Shown here: one piece after another, positions 9,348 through 16,910 of the stretch
Layout: every line of letters begins with the position of its first letter
How positions within the stretch are numbered: the first letter of the stretch is position 1
Position numbers and translations under genes: made by a program
Source of the DNA: a virus
Length of the DNA stretch: 35,765 nt
Reading direction: 5' to 3' (one strand)
IMG/VR virus record: IMGVR_UViG_3300007734_000626
Span: 1-35,765 of that record
The notes under the pieces: model-generated
What the model was told of the DNA's origin: nothing
Databases searched by the model: none
What the model saw: only the letters and a program-made list of their open reading frames with translations

Positions 9348-10088
9348 TCTTCATCTGTTGATCTAACTGCTCCTTAATATATGTCTGCTTATCCTTATAG
9401 TAACTCAATGAATTTAAGAACTCAATAACATTCATCTCTAAGAAATACTCCCATTTCGTTCTATCGTTATTGCTTAGATTGTCTAAAGTATAATACCATC
9501 CCCAATGTTTGACAAAGCCAGGTCTCGAGATTTCTGTGCTGTCTTCATCTTCTGCATCTGCAATTCCAAAAAGTCGTTTGTACCTTTGATTAATCGCTGA
9601 TAATTCGACAAAAAAAAACCACTCAAACTGAATACCATCGGCATTGTCATATTCTCCTGGATGTACTTCGCTCTATCACTTACTATCGTATCTTTCTTCT
9701 TACCATACCAATTGATCTCCTCACACAATACCGCTAAGAATGTATGCAGGTTATCATTGATCTTATCTTTATCCTTTACTAATTCAGTTAAATCAATGTA
9801 CTGACCTGCTGATACACTACGCATATTAAGATTGAATCGGAATCGTTTCTTACCAATTCGAATCTTTGAATGTATCTTCTGTGATTTCGGTTTCTCTTTG
9901 ATGAATGTTAAACCTTGCAGCTTATCTTTCAGCTTGTTTAAGGGAATCTCATCGGTGTAGTAAGCTATTGACTTACCTGTTAATGTTGCCAGGATACCGA
10001 TTGACCTTTCGAGATCATCAGTATAATCCTCAGCAATCTCTTTGCAGAGATCCTGGTACTGCTTAATGTTTATATCTTTCCATTCCAT
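9337..10088 (-). CDS. Tail assembly chaperone, frameshifted long form (G-GT type)
   Basis: If ribosomes slip back one base on the T9 run at 9610-9618, the 201-residue reading frame is left after Phe159 and a -1 frame of 91 codons is read to the TAG at 9337-9339, giving a fusion of about 250 residues. The -1 frame is fully open and codes for a plausible protein (PGFVKHWGWYYTLDNLSNND, then KWEYFLEMNVIEFLNSL). The pattern YTLDNLSNNDRTKWEYFLEM looks like the T part of such chaperones. It is known that lambda-like phages make tail chaperones G and GT this way. The extension also fills the otherwise empty 9348-9482 gap. A homopolymer sequencing error would give a simple 250-residue gene instead. 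Confidence 0.6.
9483..10088 (-). CDS. Tail assembly chaperone, short form (G type)
   Basis: A 201-residue soluble protein beginning MEWKDINIKQYQDLC, downstream of terminase and upstream of the tail genes. Residues 60-100 are basic and the C-terminal half is helical. It contains GFFL at 157-160 encoded by GGT TTT TTT TTG, the slippery run. In-frame translation ends at the TAG at 9483. Position, size and the overlapping open -1 frame are the arguments for a G-like chaperone that wraps the tape measure protein during tail assembly. ATG at 10088, 3 nt from an exact TATACTTATA element, which may mark the start of a late transcription or translation unit. Confidence 0.6.
   Translation of the reverse strand: MEWKDINIKQYQDLCKEIAEDYTDDLERSIGILATLTGKSIAYYTDEIPLNKLKDKLQGLTFIKEKPKSQKIHSKIRIGKKRFRFNLNMRSVSAGQYIDLTELVKDKDKINDNLHTFLAVLCEEINWYGKKKDTIVSDRAKYIQENMTMPMVFSLSGFFLSNYQRLIKGTNDFLELQMQKMKTAQKSRDLALSNIGDGIIL
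9610..9618 (-). promoter_or_regulatory. Slippery T9 run, candidate -1 frameshift site
   Basis: Nine T on the coding strand (GGTTTTTTTTTGTC). It allows the tRNA pair on TTT TTT to re-pair one base back, which joins the open -1 frame ending at 9337. No strong pseudoknot was obvious by eye downstream. Polymerase slippage is an alternative. Confidence 0.55.
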
Positions 10089-10091
10089 AAC

Positions 10092-10101
10092 TATAAGTAT
10101 A
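10092..10101 (-). promoter_or_regulatory. Late TATACTTATA element before the tail chaperone gene
   Basis: Exact TATACTTATA on the minus strand, 3 nt before the ATG at 10088 and in the 34-nt gap after the terminase large subunit stop. Confidence 0.45.
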
Positions 10102-10122
10102 AGAATGAATCAATTTGTGCAA

Positions 10123-11340
10123 CTAAACAATATGATAAATACCGGAATGCTTATTTGTTTTGAGAGAATGGTATCCGATAGCTGTTGCCATTACAGCATC
10201 ATCATGGAATCCATTAGGTGCAGAGTACCTAACTGATTTAGTCTTTGGATTGTACTCGTATGTGAATAGTTCTAACTCCTTAATCAGCCAGTCTCTATCC
10301 AGTATCTTTACTTCTTTATTCTGATTCGCTACTACTAACTGCTCTATAATATCCTGCTTACTCTTTGATGTGGTAAGGAATGGTATAATCAAACCACTAT
10401 CATTCACCCGATCTCTAAGCTGCTCAAAGATAGGATCACCGATACCATTCACCTCAACAAATGTAGAACAGCTAAACTCGTTTATTCTCGCTATTACCTT
10501 ACTGATGATATTTGACCAGGTATCTTTATTCCATCTCTCAATGTAATGCATCTCTCCGGTCTCATTGAATACAGATAGAACAGTATAGTCATCCGCTCTC
10601 CCAATATCTAATCCTGCATACATCCGATTCGTTCTCTCAGACTTAGTAATCAATGTAAGGTCATTGAATAGACCTGCACCACCATCCACGAACTCGGCCA
10701 TGTACTCCTGCCTAAACACATGATCAGGTAGTGTTGATCTCGCATCATCTATCTCAGTCGGATTGATTAGGGGATTATCATAGGAGGTCATCTGAAAAGA
10801 CTTGTACTGACTATTCTGATTCTCCAGGTTGAATATCTGATGGAAGTGATTCTTACCCTTTGGTGTAGATATTAGTAGAACTTTCTTGCCACGAACAAGA
10901 ACTGTCGCACGAAGTACCTCAGTCCATGCCTCATTATCCATAAAAGCAAACTCATCACATACCAAATAGTCAAAGGTAAAACCACGAATATTATCATACC
11001 GCTCAGCACTAAAGAACTCAATACTGCTATTTTTGTGCGAACTAAAAGTAAGTTCAGTTCCGTTCTTACTCTTGAATACATGGGGATTCTCGGCAAAGGC
11101 ATTCTCTATATCTTTAAATACTTTCTTTGATTGTTTGTAGATTGGACTTACCCATCCGATCTTACAGTTAGGCACATTAAAGAACCAATATAGTACCTGA
11201 TTGACAGCCAACAAAGATTTGCCGAACTGTCTACCGATAGATAACACATAGTACTTATGATGTCCATTAGCTATCGATTCGTGAATCATCTGCTGATTCT
11301 GATGGGGACTGTACAGTTGAACCGAAAGCGGCTGTGACAT
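10123..11340 (-). CDS. terL: Terminase large subunit
   Basis: A 405-residue packaging motor. The ATPase part shows a Walker A-like GRQFGKS (36-42), Walker B YLVCDE (125-130) with catalytic Glu130, and the coupling motif STPKG (158-162). The nuclease part shows AGLDIGRADD (Asp245), VEVNGIGD (Asp302) and FHDDAV (379-383), the usual acidic triad of the RNase H-like fold that cuts concatemers. The protein acts at the portal vertex with the small subunit. ATG at 11340 is 74 nt inside the small subunit gene, so the two are coupled. Length is a little shorter than many TerL proteins but both domains are complete. Confidence 0.95.
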   Translation of the reverse strand: MSQPLSVQLYSPHQNQQMIHESIANGHHKYYVLSIGRQFGKSLLAVNQVLYWFFNVPNCKIGWVSPIYKQSKKVFKDIENAFAENPHVFKSKNGTELTFSSHKNSSIEFFSAERYDNIRGFTFDYLVCDEFAFMDNEAWTEVLRATVLVRGKKVLLISTPKGKNHFHQIFNLENQNSQYKSFQMTSYDNPLINPTEIDDARSTLPDHVFRQEYMAEFVDGGAGLFNDLTLITKSERTNRMYAGLDIGRADDYTVLSVFNETGEMHYIERWNKDTWSNIISKVIARINEFSCSTFVEVNGIGDPIFEQLRDRVNDSGLIIPFLTTSKSKQDIIEQLVVANQNKEVKILDRDWLIKELELFTYEYNPKTKSVRYSAPNGFHDDAVMATAIGYHSLKTNKHSGIYHIV

Positions 11341-11713
11341 TTGTTACAATAGATTTGTTTTCAGTTTCTACTTTATCAACATAATTATCAGGATCTAAAT
11401 TCTTTAATGCAAAGATAGCACCTCCAAATTTAAAACTTCTTAAATCTAACTCATAAGAATAAACTACAGCTTTCTTCGCTCTATTTAATATGTCCAAATA
11501 CTCTTCTCTTTTCATGTAGTTAGACCATGTACTTCTTGAATTAAAACCGATAAACAATTCTAATCCATTCTTAGCAATCTCGGTCTTTGTTTCTACACAC
11601 CAATTAAAGTACTCAATTACTTTTGCTTCTAACTCTTCAGGTGTTGCAAATATCCTTTCTCTTCCTCCGTTATTCCCTAAGGCATAGATGTTAAATTTTG
11701 GTGCTGGACACAT
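11267..11713 (-). CDS. terS: Terminase small subunit
   Basis: A 148-residue protein directly upstream of and overlapping terL. The N-terminal half contains FATPEELEAKVIEYFNWC and a helix-turn-helix-like GFNSRSTWSNYMKREEY, as in P22 gp3-like small subunits; the C-terminal tail is Ser/Asp-rich and probably disordered. It would bind the packaging start site and load TerL. ATG at 11713 lies 23 nt inside the preceding zinc-ribbon ORF (stop at 11691), so the run is tightly packed. Confidence 0.8.
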   Translation of the reverse strand: MCPAPKFNIYALGNNGGRERIFATPEELEAKVIEYFNWCVETKTEIAKNGLELFIGFNSRSTWSNYMKREEYLDILNRAKKAVVYSYELDLRSFKFGGAIFALKNLDPDNYVDKVETENKSIVTNVTAAFGSTVQSPSESADDSRIDS

Positions 11714-11870
11714 TCTGTTTAAGTTTTAATTTTATCATTGCCATACCTCTTCTAATAAGATTAGGTTTGCATTCTTTACAGATGAACTGAGAACATAACT
11801 CACACCATTCACATTCTTTAGGAATGATATTCTGATCCATTATAGCACATACTTTACAGATTGTTATCAT
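11691..11870 (-). CDS. Small Cys-rich putative zinc-binding protein
   Basis: A 59-residue ORF with seven cysteines in CxxC spacing: Cys5/8, Cys20/23/26 (CEWCELC) and Cys31/34 (CKEC), followed by a basic tail. This is a zinc ribbon or RING-like arrangement; function unknown. It sits between the 69-residue gene and terS and overlaps terS by 23 nt. Its first codons come from one copy of a 22-bp tandem duplication whose other copy encodes the end of the upstream gene, so the start may have been created by that duplication. Confidence 0.6.
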   Translation of the reverse strand: MITICKVCAIMDQNIIPKECEWCELCSQFICKECKPNLIRRGMAMIKLKLKQNVSSTKI

Positions 11871-11894
11871 GCTACTTTACAGATTGTTATCATG
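11850..11894. repeat. 22-bp tandem duplication, period 23
   Basis: The 22 bases at 11850-11871 recur at 11873-11894, separated by one C. The unit contains TTTACAGATTGTTATCATG on the plus strand. One copy supplies the stop end of the 69-residue gene and the other the start of the zinc-binding ORF, in different frames. Confidence 0.9.
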
Positions 11895-12086
11895 TTCGTA
11901 TTTTATTAGTTCAGAATGTCTGTTAAGTAAGAACTGACTGATGCAGGAAGGACATGATCTGTCTTGGCCTCTTACACCATAGTAATTAAATAACCCATCC
12001 AATCCTCCTAAACATTGTCCTGAAGTAACAAAGAGATTTATAACCCCTCTATACTTCTGACATTCATTGTATTGTTCCTCTGTCAT
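11877..12086 (-). CDS. Small Cys-containing phage protein, unknown function
   Basis: A 69-residue protein with five cysteines, three in CPSC-type spacing near the middle (DRSCPSCISQFL). The sequence GQCLGGLDGLFNYYGVRG precedes it. It looks like a small metal-binding or nucleic-acid-binding phage protein but no family was recognised. It lies after the glycosyltransferase cluster and before terS. The ATG at 12086 is preceded by AATATACTATAAT, a weak relative of the late TATACTTATA element, so the packaging genes may have their own start here. Confidence 0.6.
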   Translation of the reverse strand: MTEEQYNECQKYRGVINLFVTSGQCLGGLDGLFNYYGVRGQDRSCPSCISQFLLNRHSELIKYEHDNNL

Positions 12087-12148
12087 ATTATAGTATATTA
12101 TTTATTGATTTTGTGCAATATTTATGATACAATTATATAATCTCCCGT

Positions 12149-12991
12149 TCAATAGCATCCGTTTTTAACCCAACTAAATAAGTCAGAATAATCCTTTTCA
12201 ATCTCTATTAAGTCCAGGAACTTATCAGCGTTTTTATTTATAAATTTGCTCATTTGTCCATTATAATATCCTGCACTACCAATATGACCGCATACATCAT
12301 TACTCTCTTTATATTCAATAGGAATATTTACTTCAATTTCTTGAATCTTACTGTGATAATCAGATAAAAAGCTGTTTGGCATCCCTAAACAATAATGCTG
12401 AGTAATACTATCAACACCTTGCTTAGCGAAACAAGGATAAACGATGTGTGTTAAGAATGCCTGATCATTACCCTTTATGCTCCAATCATATCCCGATTCT
12501 TTTCTTATTAAATCTTCCCATGTTCTCACACCTACATTATCCATAAAATACTGAGGTCTGAATCCAATCATACCACCTAACAACGGTACATCATGACTAA
12601 CGCTATCGGTAATAGCATGAGCAGCTTTGTCTCTATTAATCCAATATTGAACAGCTTGTACTTCTCTATAGGTTGCAGGACTATCTAAATCTCTACAAAT
12701 GATGTGCGTATAGTTTTGATTAAATGCTGGTCTTAATCTCCAAAGCATTGCCAAAGTTAAAGGTACTTTATCCTGGTGAACTTCAATTTTAATCGGCAAT
12801 CTATCCAATAACCCTTTCCATCCTTCATAGGTTGATGTATCTGTTTGAAGTATTATATCCCATCCTGGAAACAATAACCGATTCATTCTGATATTAATCA
12901 TTAATCCTCGCAGATATGTATTGAAGTCAAAGCAGTCAGCATTACGCTCACGCTCATAACCGAATAAAGAATAACTTATTGCTCCTTTCAT
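12149..12991 (-). CDS. Glycosyltransferase-like protein (GT-A fold, last of the cluster)
   Basis: A 280-residue protein, the last of five consecutive sugar-transfer-like genes. The central part has LAMLWRLRPAF, then HIICRDLDSPAT with a DLD (101-103) that fits the DxD metal and nucleotide-sugar motif of GT-A enzymes. It is followed by HAITDSVSHDVPLLGGMIGFR, typical of capsular or LPS transferase-like proteins that recognise a folded acceptor pocket. The donor and acceptor cannot be read from the sequence. The start ATG at 12991 overlaps the end of the previous gene by 4 nt. About 60 nt separate it from the next gene. Confidence 0.65.
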   Translation of the reverse strand: MKGAISYSLFGYERERNADCFDFNTYLRGLMINIRMNRLLFPGWDIILQTDTSTYEGWKGLLDRLPIKIEVHQDKVPLTLAMLWRLRPAFNQNYTHIICRDLDSPATYREVQAVQYWINRDKAAHAITDSVSHDVPLLGGMIGFRPQYFMDNVGVRTWEDLIRKESGYDWSIKGNDQAFLTHIVYPCFAKQGVDSITQHYCLGMPNSFLSDYHSKIQEIEVNIPIEYKESNDVCGHIGSAGYYNGQMSKFINKNADKFLDLIEIEKDYSDLFSWVKNGCY

Positions 12992-13560
12992 TTGTTTGTT
13001 ATAAATTTATAGTGATATAATATATTATCAATGTAGTGTTCAGTCTTAATCAATCCACTCGCATAAAGTTTATGAGCAAAGTCAGTATCCTCACCATGAT
13101 TGATCTCGGGATATGTTATCTGATTAGCAATAGATTTCTTAATGCAGTTTAAGTGATTAGGGAATCGTTCATATTTGATTATGTTATCTGTTGTAGAGTA
13201 ACTCTTATATTTGATTGAATGCTCAAAAAATTCGGGATTCATGCCATCCCATGTAATAATACCTCTTAGTGAACAGCAATCAACCCCCTTTACTATTCCT
13301 TCCATTAATAAATCAATGTAGTTAATAGCAATATCATCATCATCATCAATAAAACAAATATATTCACCCTTTGCCATTTGAATAAGTTCATTTCTTTTAG
13401 TTCCGATACTTTTCTCACCATTATCATAAAGAGTAACTATTTCAATGAATCCGGTATAATTACCCTTCTCAACTTGATCAAGTATCTTATCTACTAATGA
13501 CATACATTGTTCTGCTCTACTTGATAGTGTAGGAATCAGAATTGATAATTTATAGTCCAA
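12988..13560 (-). CDS. Family 2-type glycosyltransferase
   Basis: A 190-residue GT-A protein with the classical start YKLSILIPTLSSR, then KRNELIQMAKGEYICFIDDDDD (the DDDDD at 72-76 contains the DxD-like site) and a late HGEDTDFAHKLY that fits the ED catalytic base motif of GT2 enzymes. The likely start is TTG at 13560, overlapping the previous gene by 11 nt; the first in-frame ATG (residue 20) would cut off the nucleotide-binding strand. At 190 residues it is a minimal catalytic domain with no membrane segment. It would act in the cytoplasm on a virion protein, glycan or lipid-linked acceptor (inference). Confidence 0.75.
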   Translation of the reverse strand: MDYKLSILIPTLSSRAEQCMSLVDKILDQVEKGNYTGFIEIVTLYDNGEKSIGTKRNELIQMAKGEYICFIDDDDDIAINYIDLLMEGIVKGVDCCSLRGIITWDGMNPEFFEHSIKYKSYSTTDNIIKYERFPNHLNCIKKSIANQITYPEINHGEDTDFAHKLYASGLIKTEHYIDNILYHYKFITNK

Positions 13561-14206
13561 AATTTATTCTTTTACGTTTGTTAAATGTTATCTCATCAGC
13601 TATCCATAATGCTCTATCTTCTGTCTTAATACTTAATTCATCTTGTTTAGCAAGTCCCCATGCAGGATGAAGATGTCTAAATAATTGAACATTATCACCC
13701 ATGTACTTATAGCATCCTAACTGCTTCGCTACAATGTCATTTTCAACATCTGACCATAAAGATATGTAATCGGGATGATAAATGTACTTAAATCTGTCAT
13801 AATAATTCCTGCCGACAATATGCATGGTGCAGACATTAGACTTCTGATTGCCATCGTTAAAGTGAAGATACTGATTAAAGTCATTGTAAAATTCAGCACG
13901 AATAACATCATCGAATCCTTTCTTCGTGAATATCATATCATCAGACATATTAATAAGAATATCCCAATCATAATCGAAGTCATTAAGGTCTCTATTGATA
14001 GCATCAATCTTATTCTTACTATTACCTACTACAAAGGTATAGTTACCATCTAATACCGGCAGAGGGAACATGCTCTGGTCATCTTTATCCACTGAGATAA
14101 GAATGTGATAATCCTCTCTATTAGCTATTTTATTCAATATAGAATCATACCCTCTAAGGAAATTAGAACGCCTTGATCTCGAAGTATATTTGAATAAAAT
14201 TCTCAT
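13550..14206 (-). CDS. Glycosyltransferase-like protein (GT-A type)
   Basis: A 218-residue protein beginning MRILFKYTSRSRRSNFLRGYDS. Around 85-95 it has WDILINMSDDMIF with SDD (88-90) at the position of the DxD site, after a Rossmann-like segment (YHILISVDKDD). A later ISLWSDVENDIVAKQLG resembles the acceptor-side region. It lacks the textbook first strand of GT2, so it is a divergent member. It overlaps the upstream gene by 4 nt (ATGA) and the downstream one by 11 nt, so the whole cluster is translated as a unit. Confidence 0.6.
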   Translation of the reverse strand: MRILFKYTSRSRRSNFLRGYDSILNKIANREDYHILISVDKDDQSMFPLPVLDGNYTFVVGNSKNKIDAINRDLNDFDYDWDILINMSDDMIFTKKGFDDVIRAEFYNDFNQYLHFNDGNQKSNVCTMHIVGRNYYDRFKYIYHPDYISLWSDVENDIVAKQLGCYKYMGDNVQLFRHLHPAWGLAKQDELSIKTEDRALWIADEITFNKRKRINFGL

Positions 14207-14820
14207 AATGGTAAAAATACACTTTTAATAGGTTCGTTAAAGAATTTATCCCAATTATTTTTAATGTGAATCTGTTTCTCTTCATCAGTTATACTACTCT
14301 TATGATTCGATGTTGAGTAATCATGAGCATAAATATAATCTTTTAAGTTAATATTTGTAGGATAATGCGTTCTTTGACCTGTTATTCTATTGGAATATTC
14401 TGCATGTTCAAACCCATATTGCATGAATTTTTCATTAAATGCACCTACCCTATCAATTACTTTTTTAGTCATAAACATAAATACACCTCCACAATCTAAG
14501 TAGTTTTTATCATCTATCTTTCTGTGGAATTTATCATCCATAAATAACAGATGCTCTGATCCTTCATTAATGCAGAAGTCTATCCATCCATCCTTAATCG
14601 GATAACAATCATCATCGAAGAGGAAGATATGGTCACAATTCTTTAAGGATTTGAGACATTCATTCTTTCTAAATGCTACACCTCTACGATCTTCATCGGT
14701 ATCTGTTGCTACATAAATCTTTACATTATTTGTAAAGGTATGTTTATAGATATGCTCTAAGCACTCTTTTAAGCACTCAGGTCGATTATAAGTAGTTATC
14801 CCTATTCCTATGCTAACCAT
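14203..14820 (-). CDS. Family 2-type glycosyltransferase
   Basis: A 205-residue GT-A protein. It starts SIGIGITTYNRPECLKECLEHI, the usual nucleotide-sugar-binding first strand, and has HIFLFDDDCYP with DDD at 69-71 as the metal site. GGVFMFMTKKVIDRVGAFNE and QYGFEHAEYS at about 110-145 match the acceptor-site block in which an E/H-rich loop supplies the catalytic base. No membrane segment. ATG at 14820 is 13 nt inside the end of the preceding GT-B-like gene. Confidence 0.8.
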   Translation of the reverse strand: MVSIGIGITTYNRPECLKECLEHIYKHTFTNNVKIYVATDTDEDRRGVAFRKNECLKSLKNCDHIFLFDDDCYPIKDGWIDFCINEGSEHLLFMDDKFHRKIDDKNYLDCGGVFMFMTKKVIDRVGAFNEKFMQYGFEHAEYSNRITGQRTHYPTNINLKDYIYAHDYSTSNHKSSITDEEKQIHIKNNWDKFFNEPIKSVFLPL

Positions 14821-15911
14821 CTATCAAATATCTGTTTGCGTTCTACATTCACTATCTTAATATCATACCTTGCCGATACATACTCAAATAGATTCTCTTT
14901 TAAATCTTCTACTTTGTTAGGATTCTTTACCAGGTACTTAATATTATCCTTCCATTTCTTATCGGCAGATACTAATACATTTTTCAAAGTAATATCATCC
15001 CGATAAGAAATCACATTGGACACGATCACCGCTTTCTTTTTAAAACCTGCTTCTATTAGTTTAAGCTGCGATTTGTTCCGGTTAAATTCTGTGCTAATCA
15101 ACGGAACTAATGCCACATCGATAGAATCGTATAGCTTACCATACTCTAAGATAGGCATTCCATTTAATCTCATATATGGTTCATCCATATCTTTGAACTC
15201 TAATACTCTATTCGACATTAATAACTCTCTATAGTTTAAGTTTAACAAGTGATACCCTCCAGTAAAGCATTGCTCAATGTACTTGTAATATGGATTCGGT
15301 GTTATGTCACCCTTTGCATCTTGGTTGAAGTTATAACCTGCTGTTAATAGCTGCCATTTACCTCTGATGGTTTCATCTTTATACAGCTTCATTAGTTCAG
15401 GATATAACATCTCAACATCAGCAATATGATGAACACCTGCAACATATCCGAATCTCATTCTATTATGTGTTGTCTCGATTGGATTCGGTTGCCATTGTTC
15501 CTCCTCCGTATTAATGGCATTGGCTAACACATAAACATTATGATTGTAATCTCTGATTCTACTTGCTAAGTAATCTGTTGTAGTAGTAACAAAGTCAGCA
15601 TCCTTTAATGCTTGTATAGTATTCTCAGCATATCCATTTCTCTTATACTGATCATAAAGACTGTGATTCTTTGGAAGTACCCAATAGTCATCAATATCGA
15701 AATGTACTTTTAGACCTAATCGTTTGTACCTGGAGACATCAGACTTGATCTCTCGCAGGAAGGATATACATTTAAACTTCTTTAAATAGTCATCAGTTAA
15801 TTCAGATTCATTATAAGTAAATTCTACATCGATTCCTAATGATGCAAAAGGAACTATCTGTCTATGGTATTGCAGACCTGTTATTCTGCTACTTGTTACA
15901 ACTAATATCAT
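14808..15911 (-). CDS. GT-B fold glycosyltransferase (GT1/GT4-like)
   Basis: A 367-residue two-domain protein. The N-terminal domain begins ILVVTSSRITGLQYHRQIVPF, then VHFDIDDYWVLP. A second Rossmann-like domain begins near MRFGYVAGVHHIADVEML and ends with the donor-binding region DVALVPLISTEFNRNKSQLKLIE, where Lys-x-x-x-Glu of the KSQLKLIEAG segment fits the E-x7-E type nucleotide-sugar site. This is the largest enzyme of the cluster and the first after the sigma-like gene, overlapping it by 23 nt. Donor and acceptor are unknown. Confidence 0.7.
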   Translation of the reverse strand: MILVVTSSRITGLQYHRQIVPFASLGIDVEFTYNESELTDDYLKKFKCISFLREIKSDVSRYKRLGLKVHFDIDDYWVLPKNHSLYDQYKRNGYAENTIQALKDADFVTTTTDYLASRIRDYNHNVYVLANAINTEEEQWQPNPIETTHNRMRFGYVAGVHHIADVEMLYPELMKLYKDETIRGKWQLLTAGYNFNQDAKGDITPNPYYKYIEQCFTGGYHLLNLNYRELLMSNRVLEFKDMDEPYMRLNGMPILEYGKLYDSIDVALVPLISTEFNRNKSQLKLIEAGFKKKAVIVSNVISYRDDITLKNVLVSADKKWKDNIKYLVKNPNKVEDLKENLFEYVSARYDIKIVNVERKQIFDRWLA

Positions 15912-16413
15912 ATTCTGTTTTGATTTTTTCTGTTATATTTTTAACCATGTACTGGACTGTCTTAAACGATATTCCCACCAATGCTCCTACCTTTCGATAA
16001 GTACCATGCTCAACGTATAGTTCTAATAGTCTAAATTCTGTCGGGAATCTCTTCTGTGCTATCTTCTTCTCTATCTTATTCATTAGTAATACCACATCAG
16101 AATGTATCTGATCAATGTTATCATCCTCGTATACTTCTCCTTTTGTTGTTGTTTCGCAGCTTCTATATTTCTTGTAGAAAGCCATGTGAGGTTGAGTATA
16201 TTGGTAGTACATGATCTTATAGCAGTATATCTCTAAAGTCTTTTTATTATAAAGATTAACCAGGTATTCAATATCCATATCAGCAACAATAATAAGCAGT
16301 TCAGATAAGAGGTCGTTATATAAGTCATCTCCTTTCGTGATGCGGATTGCAGATGATTTTACTGCTTTAGAATTGTAGATAAACAATAAGATATCGTTTC
16401 TTTTCACATTCAA
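15889..16413 (-). CDS. Sigma-70-like transcription factor, putative late-gene regulator
   Basis: A 174-residue protein of the size of an ECF sigma factor. The N-terminal half (DDLYNDLLSELLIIVADMD, then YYQYTQPHMAFYKKYR) resembles region 2, and the C-terminal part (GTYRKVGALVGISFKTVQYM) is a region 4-like helix-turn-helix. It is the first gene of the minus-strand half, divergent from the early genes, as expected for a late-transcription switch. The start is uncertain: TTG at 16413 or in-frame GTG at 16407; the nearby ATG is out of frame. TATCTTTG at the start itself looks like a host -7 box. Activators of the RinA/ArpU kind are an alternative. Confidence 0.65.
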   Translation of the reverse strand: MNVKRNDILLFIYNSKAVKSSAIRITKGDDLYNDLLSELLIIVADMDIEYLVNLYNKKTLEIYCYKIMYYQYTQPHMAFYKKYRSCETTTKGEVYEDDNIDQIHSDVVLLMNKIEKKIAQKRFPTEFRLLELYVEHGTYRKVGALVGISFKTVQYMVKNITEKIKTEYDISCNK

Positions 16414-16582
16414 AGATACCCAATAAATTAAGAAAAAACAGATATGTGCTAATTATTCCAAATTATTTTGAATTTTTTCTGCCTCATTATCAGTCAGTTA
16501 TAAATATTTTCATACACTTATGTCGGGCGTATGTAAATAAATAATATTTTTACAATCGTAATCAAAACAAACAAAAAAAACT
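16414..16582. promoter_or_regulatory. Divergent intergenic region between early and late halves
   Basis: The only place where the two halves diverge, so it should hold the early plus-strand promoter and the promoter of the sigma-like gene. It is very A/T-rich. On the minus strand TATCTTTG (16411-16418) fits the Bacteroidetes -7 consensus. On the plus strand AATATTTTTACAATCG (about 16543-16558) is a weak candidate. No gene was seen. A GTCGGGCGTATG island around 16520 interrupts the A/T-rich stretch. Confidence 0.5.
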
Positions 16583-16753
16583 ATGAAAGCTATAATCTTT
16601 AAAAACGAAAACAAAGCAAAGACTTACAAAGAAATATCTTTATCTAATCAAGGTGTTTATACAAAAGGAGAAGTAATTAGAACTGTAAAAACTGACAAAA
16701 TAGAAAATTTAACAAATGGAATGTATCAAACAACTTTTGAAGAAGTTAAATAA
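16583..16753 (+). CDS. Small early protein, unknown function
   Basis: A 56-residue ORF, first on the plus strand after the divergent region. Its start context AACAAAAAAAACTATG is the one used by recognisable genes of this phage (18488, 20976, 24005), which is the main argument that it is real. It is Lys/Thr-rich (MKAIIFKNENKAKTYKEISL) with predicted beta and helical parts. No family was recognised. Its last 38 nt overlap the next gene. First-expressed small phage genes often code for host takeover factors, but nothing in the sequence shows this. Confidence 0.55.
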   Translation: MKAIIFKNENKAKTYKEISLSNQGVYTKGEVIRTVKTDKIENLTNGMYQTTFEEVK

Positions 16754-16910
16754 AATAGAAAAAGAACTTGAAAAGGTAAGGGGCGCAAGTCCTTTATCTG
16801 ATGGGTGGCAAACTCAAAGACTTGCTAAAAAGCAAAGAAAATGGGATGAACTTGCAAAAGAAAAAATAAATATATTAATTAAAATAAATGAATATGAAAA
16901 TAAAAGTTGA
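16716..16910 (+). CDS. Small coiled-coil early protein
   Basis: A 64-residue, strongly charged helical protein (IKQLLKKLNKIEKELEKVRG at the N-terminus; a second helix LAKEKINILIKINEYENK at the C-terminus) with a short SPLSDGWQTQ linker: probably a coiled-coil hairpin. ATG at 16716 lies inside the previous ORF in another frame. Composition is very A/T-rich. No function can be assigned. Confidence 0.5.
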   Translation: MECIKQLLKKLNKIEKELEKVRGASPLSDGWQTQRLAKKQRKWDELAKEKINILIKINEYENKS

